Position numbers and translations under genes: made by a program
Notes under the pieces: model-generated
What the model was told of the DNA's origin: nothing
The model's database searches: none
Seen by the model: only the letters and a program-made list of their open reading frames with translations
Assembly (NCBI GenBank): GCA_013180625.2
Contig: SNVD02013093.1
Location: 186,001 to 250,000, forward strand
Reading direction: 5' to 3'
Length of the DNA: 64,000 bases
Source: Boswellia sacra
Lineage: Eukaryota > Streptophyta > Magnoliopsida > Sapindales > Burseraceae
Shown: in pieces, positions 57,976-64,000 of the stretch
How positions within the stretch are numbered: position 1 is the stretch's first letter
Layout of the letters: each line of letters starts with the position of its first letter

Positions 57976-58830
57976 TTAACTAAAGTAGCCCAGACCAAGC
58001 AAAGGAAACAAGAAAAAAAAACCAACCCAATATACAAAGAAGTATCAAACCAGCCCACATTAAGAAAAGAAATTAAAGCAAACCAGCCTATTAATGTCCA
58101 AAAAAAGAAAAGAATAGAGAACCAGCCCGCTACACAAAGAAGAACCAAACCATCTCACACTAAGAAAAGAAATTAGCGCAAACCAGCCCACTAATGCCCA
58201 AAAAAAGAAAAGAATAGAGAACCAATCCGCTACACTAAGAAGAACCAAACCATCCCACACTAAGAAAAGAAATTAAAGCAAACCAGTCCACTAATGCCCA
58301 AAAAAAGAAAAGAATAGAGAACTAGCCCGCTACACAAAGAAGAATCAAACAATCCCACACTAAGAAAAGAAATTAACGCAAACCAGCCCACTAATGCCCA
58401 CAAAAAGAAAAGAATAGAGAACCAGCCCGCTACACAAAGAATTACCAAACCAGCCCACAGTAAGAAAAGAAATTAAAGCAAACCAGCCCACTAATGCCCA
58501 AAAAAAAAAAAAGAATAGAGACCCAGCCCGCTAAACAAAGAAGTACGCAACCAGTCCACACTAAGAAAAGAAATTAAAGCAACCAGCCCACTAATGCCCA
58601 CAAAAAAGAAAAGAATAGAGAACCAGCCCGCTAAACAAAGAAGTACGCATCCAGTCCACACTAAGAAAAGAAATTAAAGCAACCGGCCCACTAATGCCCA
58701 CAAAAAAGAAAAGAATAGAGAACCAGCCCACACTAAGAAAAGAAATTAACGCAAACCAACCCTCTAATGCTCAAAAAAAGAAAAGAAAAGATAACCAGCC
58801 CGCTAAACAAAGAAGTACCTAACCAGCCCA
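57976..58830. repeat. 100-bp tandem satellite inside CACTA element
   Basis: About eight units, each with AAACCAGCCCACTAATGCCC, AAAAAGAAAAGAATAGAGA, CCAGCCCGCTA and CTAAGAAAAGAAATTAAAGC words. The word CTAATGCCCA (or its variant) ends at 58100, 58200, 58300, 58400, 58500, 58600 and 58700, so the period is exactly 100 bp, with a shortened last unit near 58770. Degenerate units extend left to about 57850. Open minus-strand frames here are by-products. Confidence 0.96.
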
Positions 58831-59410
58831 TACTGTTCTCCTGTCCTTCAACATGGATTATAGTTGTCATATTCATTTGTTACTTACGCATGTAAGCTTA
58901 GACCCCGTTCAAGAAATATTATTCGACATATATCTTCTCTTCATTTTCATCGATAGATGACAATGAAGATTGTATGTCTTGTAATGATTCTTGAATTGTC
59001 CGAACTTGGACAGTTTGAGAATGCATAAGTTTTTATTATAAATTAGTATGTAATGTTTTGTTCCATCTAAACGAAAAATTTGGTTACATTTCCTCATGTT
59101 CTCTAAGTACATAATAGATGATTGTGTGTTTTGTGTTAATTTTCGAACTTCGAAATGACACATATATTCAATCAACTATATATGCGTGTACTTGGAGAAC
59201 TGGGGGGAGATGCTGCCGAATTTTTTACTAAGATGGAGCAACACATAACTACTAATTTATAGTCCAAACTTATTCATTCTTGAATGGGATAGGACCACCA
59301 ACCTTTTACACAAATGTTTACAATAATGTTTCATATTATATTTCCTCAGTTGTGCACCAATAAATTTATAGTGATATGAGTTGTATTTATTACTTTTAAG
59401 GGAAATTTTC
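58831..59410 (+). other. Spacer before TNP2 gene
   Basis: AT-rich, no family recognised; possibly the end of the leader intron and 5' untranslated sequence. Confidence 0.35.
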
Positions 59411-62400
59411 ATGGATAAGAGTTGGATTGACTTACCAAATCGATGCTGTCGAGCATATTTCACTGGGGTAGAGGGATTTCTAGACTTTGCCTTTGGTAAT
59501 TTGGTGAATGATACTAGAATATTATGTCCTTGTAAGAAATGTCACAATTGATATCTTATGGATAAATACACAGCAAGGGAGCATTTAATATGTAATGGGT
59601 TTTTGCGAACGTACAAAAGGTGGACCTTGCATGGTGAACAGTATACGCCTATAGAGTCTGACCAACGTACCGAACAAGTTGTAGTTGATGATGAATCAAC
59701 AGGGGGTGATGATATGGTGGGAATGATACATGAGGCCATGGGGATTCCGCATAATGCCTCAGGTGAAAGTAGTAGTAACCCATTAGATAGTGAAACTGAA
59801 ACATATTTAAAGCTACTTGAGCAGGCAGAGTGTCCCTTGTATCCGGGTTGTCAAAATTTTATCTCCCTTTCATTTACTGTTCAACTTTTACAACTTAAGA
59901 TGTTGCACGGATGGACTGACAAGTCAGTAACAAAGTTACTAGAACTTTTGAAGAAGGCCTTTCCTGACCAAGTCAAAATTCCTTCTTCGTATTATGAAGC
60001 ACAAAAGATAACTACTGACTTGGGATTTACGTACAAGACCTGGGATGCTTGTCCTAACAATTGTGTGTTGTTCAGAGGCGAGTTTGCAAATTTGGATAGA
60101 TGTTGCATATGCCAAATATCTCGCTACAAAAACTTGGATGAGTCGAATGATTCATCAAGTTCCATTGCAAAGATAGCTGCAAAGCAGGTTAGATACTTTC
60201 CATTAAGTTCTAGGTTAAAAAGATTATTCATGTCCTCAAAAACTGCTTCCCTTATGCGATGGCATGCAGAAGATCGCATCAAAGACGGTGTTCTTAGGCA
60301 TCCAGCTGATAGTCTTTGTTGGAGAACTTTTGATGAAAGAAATCCTGAATTTGCTGCTGATTCTCGTAATGTCAGACTAGGCTTGGCAGCTGATGGATTT
60401 AATCCTTTTAGGACTATGACTATAGCACATAGTACATGGCCTATTGTGTTAATACCGTACAACTTGCCTCCTTGGTTATGTATGAAAGAAACTTTTTTCA
60501 TTTTGTCTGTACTCATTGATGGTCCTAAAGGTCCTGGGAATAAAATTGATGTCTACATGCAACCATTGATTGAGGAATTGAAAGATTTATGGAGTGAAGG
60601 CGTACTAACCTATGATGCATCGTGTCAACAAATGTTCAAGCTACATGCAGCTTTGTTGTGGAACATCAATGACTTTCCGGCATATGCGAATTTATCAGGC
60701 TGGAGTACAAAAGGGGAGAAAGCATGTCCTTGTTGTTTAGGAAATACGGTTTCCAAATGGTTGTCTCATAGTAGAAAATTTTGTTATATGGGTCATCGGC
60801 GATATTTACCTACTACTCATAGATTTCGAAAGGATAGGATTTCCTTCAATGGTAGAGCCGATATGGGACCTGCTCCATCTCGGTTATCTGGTTTTGATAT
60901 AAAACAACAAGTACAAGATACATTAACTGAATATAAGATAGAAGATCTTCAACGGAGAAGGAATAATCCCCAAATTCTGTCAAACATCTGGAAAAAGAAA
61001 AGTATTTTCTTTGAACTACCATATTGGGAGCATAACTTGATTAGACATAATCTTGATGTCATGCACATTGAGAAGAATGTCTGTGACAATGTACTTTGGA
61101 CATTGTTGGGGGATCCTAGGAAGTCGAAAGATAATTTGAAGGCCCGCTATGATTTGAAGGATATGAAAATTAGAAAAGCTTTGCATCCTCAAGAACGGGG
61201 GGCCAACAAATTATATTTACCTCTAGCATGCTTCTCAATGACCAAAGAAAATAAAGATGTCTTTCTTAGGGTGTTGAAAAAAGTGAAGTTGCCAGATGGT
61301 TATGTATCAAATATCTCTCGTCGTGTTCACATAAAAGAGCGAAGCATTGCGGGTTTGAAAAGTCATGACAATCATATACTACTACAACAACTGCTTCCTC
61401 TTGCTGCTCGAGAGCATTACCGAAAAATGTCGTTGCCACTTTGATTGAATTGGCAAACTTTTTTAAGCAATTATGCTCAAAAGTGAACACTGAAGAAGAT
61501 TTAAATAATATTCAAGATAGAGTGGTGCTTACATTGTGTCATCTTGAGAAAATCTTTCCACCCTCGTTCTTCGATATTATGGAGCATTTGCCTGTTCATC
61601 TTGCACAGGAGGCATCATTGGCAGGACCAGTTCAATTTAGATGGATGTATCCAATTGAGAGGTACAATCCACTGTTAATGTCTCGTAATTGTCATACATT
61701 ATATATGAATTGCTTGGTATTTATAGATTTCATTGGTTCTCTAGGTATTTGCTAACTCTAAAGAGATATGTGCGTAATCGTGCACATCCTAAGGCTTCTA
61801 TTGCTAAAGGATACCTGATGGATGAGTGCACAAACTTTTGTTCGAGATATCTCGATGAAGTGGAAACTAAACTCAATCGAGGACCTCGGAACAAGGATGG
61901 TACCTCTGTTGAAGGACAACAATTTGAACTGGATCATATCTCTTGGGTTCAAGCACATAGATATGTGCTAGTCAATACAACTTCTATTGATCCATTTCGA
62001 AAGTAAGATATGCACACATTTCGTTTGTTACCTCTGTTCGTTTAACTGTTATATCTTTTTTACATCTTTCAATATCTTCTATCACAGAAAGCATCTCAAC
62101 GAAATTCATAATGAAATGCCTCGTTCTTCTATTCATGAAATTCAAAAAGAGCATAACAGAAAATTCCACGAATGGTTTCGAGATCATGTAAGTGCAAGAA
62201 ATTTGCGTAATATTTTGTTGCTATAGGGATTGTTGTTGCTAACTATATGTATTTTCATAGGTTCACTCCTTACAAGAGACCTCAAATGTTTCATTGTCTG
62301 AAGAAATCATCCATTTAGCTAATGGCCCTAAATGGGGTGCACGTAGCTATAAATCTTATGTTGTCAACGGCTTCAAATTTCGTACCAAGAATGCAGATAA

Positions 62401-62965
62401 ACACAAAACCACTCAACAATCTGGTGTTATTTTGAAGGCCGATACCTTGAGTTATGCTAGTGCACGAGATCAAAACCCTCTTTCTGGCAGCGTAATGTTT
62501 CTTGGAGTGTTAACAGATATAATTCAAATTCGATATGTCAATGACATGACTTTCATCTTGTTCAAGTGTGATTGGGTTGACAATCGGACTGGAATGAAGT
62601 GTGATGAGTTTGACTTCACAATGGTTAATTTTAATCATCTGTTATACAAAGATAACAGTATTGATGATGAACCTTTCATTTTAGCGGGGCAAGCGGAGCA
62701 AGTTTGCTATATTCAAGATCCTGTAGATGAAGATTGGCATGTTGTTCTTAAAATGTCAACAAGAGATACCTTTGATCTCAATTCCAAAAATTCATCCATT
62801 GGGAACATGGCACCAGAGGTTGAGCTACATGCACAACAACAACTAGATGAAAGAGGTTACTTTCGTGAAGAAGATGTGCAATGGGTTAGGCAAGGAGTTG
62901 AGGGTACAACAGTGACAATCAATCGTGAAGATAATGATGATCAGATGGATGATGTTGAGGGATAG
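59411..62965 (+). pseudogene. CACTA transposase, TNP2/TNPD type
   Basis: Four exons inferred: 59411-61661, 61745-62002, 62088-62187, 62261-62965, with GT...AG introns 61662-61744, 62003-62087 and 62188-62260 that restore the frame. Domains: transposase-associated N-terminus (MDKSWIDLPNRC, VEGFLDFAF, CPCKKCHN); Transposase_21 catalytic core (LGLAADGFNPFRTM, WPIVLIPYNLPPWLCMKE, GPGNKIDVYMQPLIEEL, SGWSTKGEKACPCC, HNLDVMHIEKNVCDN); DUF4218 (LIELANFFKQLCSK, FPPSFFDIMEHLPVHL, MYPIER); DUF4216 at the C-terminus (VNGFKFRTKNADKHKTTQ). A TGA at 59549-59551 cuts off the first 46 codons, though ATG 59558 reopens 628 codons, and a 1-base shift near 61412 separates the core from DUF4218. In plants this class cuts the element's ends. 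With both breaks I call it a pseudogene; a truncated product is possible. Confidence 0.9.
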
Positions 62966-63225
62966 TACCTTTACTTAGTTGTTATTATTGATTATGTGAT
63001 TCTTTATCTTGCTTGTATTTGGGGAACATTATTGTTTTCTGCATTTATGTGATTTGCTCTTGTCTTCGTGTAGCTATTATTTTTTTACTAAATGAAATAT
63101 GTATTTTGTTCAGTTGAACTGGATGTTCAAACTATTTTTTTATTATATGCATACGGTAATTATTATGGAACTTAAGGAAAGATCTTAGAATTTTATGAAT
63201 GTGAATGTTTTCCAAAAAGGTCACC

Positions 63226-63945
63226 ATGCCGCCGAAAAGACCGAGGGACACCTCTATGGAGAGTATAATACAACGGGAAGCAGAATCTCGACGACAGTCG
63301 GCAGCGTCTTCCCACAGTCAATCGAATGATGGAGGTACATTAACGAGTTTAGTTTTACGTTAAATTCTTTTCAATTTAAAGTTGATTAAACATTTGTTAT
63401 TATATCTTTTTATAGATACGGGTGGTACATCGGGTGTTGTCAAAGGACGTGGAGTATCACGTACTGTTCGTGAGTGGGGTACAGGCCAGAGGTTGCACAT
63501 TCAATTTAACTCTCAATGGCAACCAATAAACACAAACAAAGACAAATTGACCACCCAACTTGGAATCATAGCAAAAAATGGTAACATGGCTCCATTGACT
63601 TGTCCTCGGTGGCAAAATATGCCACCACATCTTTTGGATGCCATCTGGAAAGAAGTGAAGGTAATTCATTTTTAATAAATGCATACTTTACATGTATATG
63701 TATTTGTATCTCCATTAATCTATTGCAATTTGTTCTTGCAGGATAATACAGATGTTCTCGATGAGTATAGACCTCATTGTTTACAACATATTGGGAACCT
63801 TTGGCGAGATTGGAAAGCTCGTGTAAAGAGGGAGTACTACAAGAAATATGATACGGATGAGGACCGGTTGCAATTCACTCCTCCTAGAGTTCAGCCAGAT
63901 CAGTGGCCGATTCTTGTAGCTTATTGGGGAACAGAACAAGCCAAA
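63226..63945 (+). CDS. Second CACTA transposase gene (Transposase_24-like), partial
   Basis: Three exons inferred: 63226-63334 (MPPKRPRDTSMESIIQREAE, a charged Arg/Ser-rich start), 63416-63660 (VVKGRGVSRTVREWGTGQ, IQFNSQWQPI, TQLGIIAKNGNMAPLTC, LLDAIWKEVK) and 63742-63945 (HCLQHIGNLWRDWKARVK, REYYKKYD, PDQWPILVAYW), with GT...AG introns between. The donor GTATAT at 63946 suggests it continues past the window; otherwise a stop is met at 63957. The pattern matches the plant transposase Ptta/En/Spm family (PF03004), the TNPA-like partner usually encoded downstream of TNP2 and thought to bind subterminal repeats. No break is seen in the visible part. Confidence 0.8.
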
Positions 63946-64000
63946 GTATATGCCTAACATAACTAAAAAAGTGTAGATTTGTTTTTTTGTTTTGTTCATA

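Larger units (their letters stand above)
55507..64000 (+). mobile_element. CACTA (En/Spm) DNA transposon, 5' part
   Basis: Begins CACTACGCGGG at 55507. It carries terminal hairpins, a GC-rich leader, a TNP2-type transposase gene and the start of a second transposase gene, all on the plus strand, the normal En/Spm order. The right end and its target duplication lie beyond the window, so the element is at least 8.5 kb. An early stop and a frameshift in TNP2 suggest it is no longer autonomous. Confidence 0.9.

Noticed and set aside
57873..58448. Minus-strand Phe/Trp/Leu-rich frames that look like membrane proteins
   Set aside because: Translation of the 100-bp satellite; the same words recur every unit in shifted frames.

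Overview
This window is AT-rich plant nuclear DNA, most likely from a eudicot, and almost all of it is transposable elements. The elements are typical of flowering plants: Ty1/copia and Ty3/gypsy LTR retrotransposons primed by initiator-Met tRNA, two hAT elements, a PIF/Harbinger transposase, a MITE family and a CACTA (En/Spm) transposon. I recognise no confident single-copy host gene, rRNA, tRNA, CRISPR array or operon. Nearly every coding region is a decayed transposon gene.

Layout. 1-7650: a Ty3/gypsy relic on the minus strand (integrase, protease, gag, primer site, probable LTR; reverse transcriptase missing), split by a structurally complete Copia element (711-6274, target duplication CCTTG). 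7651-9068: no gene seen. 9069-12642: 5' part of a plus-strand Copia, cut inside the reverse transcriptase. 12643-18686: an old hAT element with a broken transposase, a low-complexity repeat and a MITE. 18697-21740: LTR fragments, including a solo LTR with target duplication AATTA. 23309-~25090 and 46516-48228: two copies of one LTR family in opposite orientation.

26518-45476 is the most informative structure: a Tekay-like chromovirus (gag, protease, RT, RNase H, integrase, chromodomain) with target duplication ATATA. Three later insertions sit in it, each with its own target duplication: a SIRE-type Copia (29223-36294, GAAAG), a solo LTR (36664-38055, TTGGA) and a non-autonomous hAT (40996-42943, 8 bp). 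Each insertion point rejoins coding sequence in register, so the order of events can be read directly.

48260-50163: a PIF/Harbinger transposase pseudogene with an internal duplication. 53384-54995: palindromic GCACGAC...GTCGTGC repeats around a Ulp1-like (C48) protease remnant. 55507-64000: the 5' part of a CACTA transposon running off the right edge, with terminal hairpins, a GC-rich leader, an intron-like spacer with an exact 100-bp satellite, a TNP2-type transposase gene with one early stop and one frameshift, and the start of a second transposase gene.

I found no evidence for a wholly new system. The least explained parts are the palindrome/Ulp1 block (53.4-55.0 kb), the 100-bp satellite inside the CACTA element, and the minisatellite in the small hAT.
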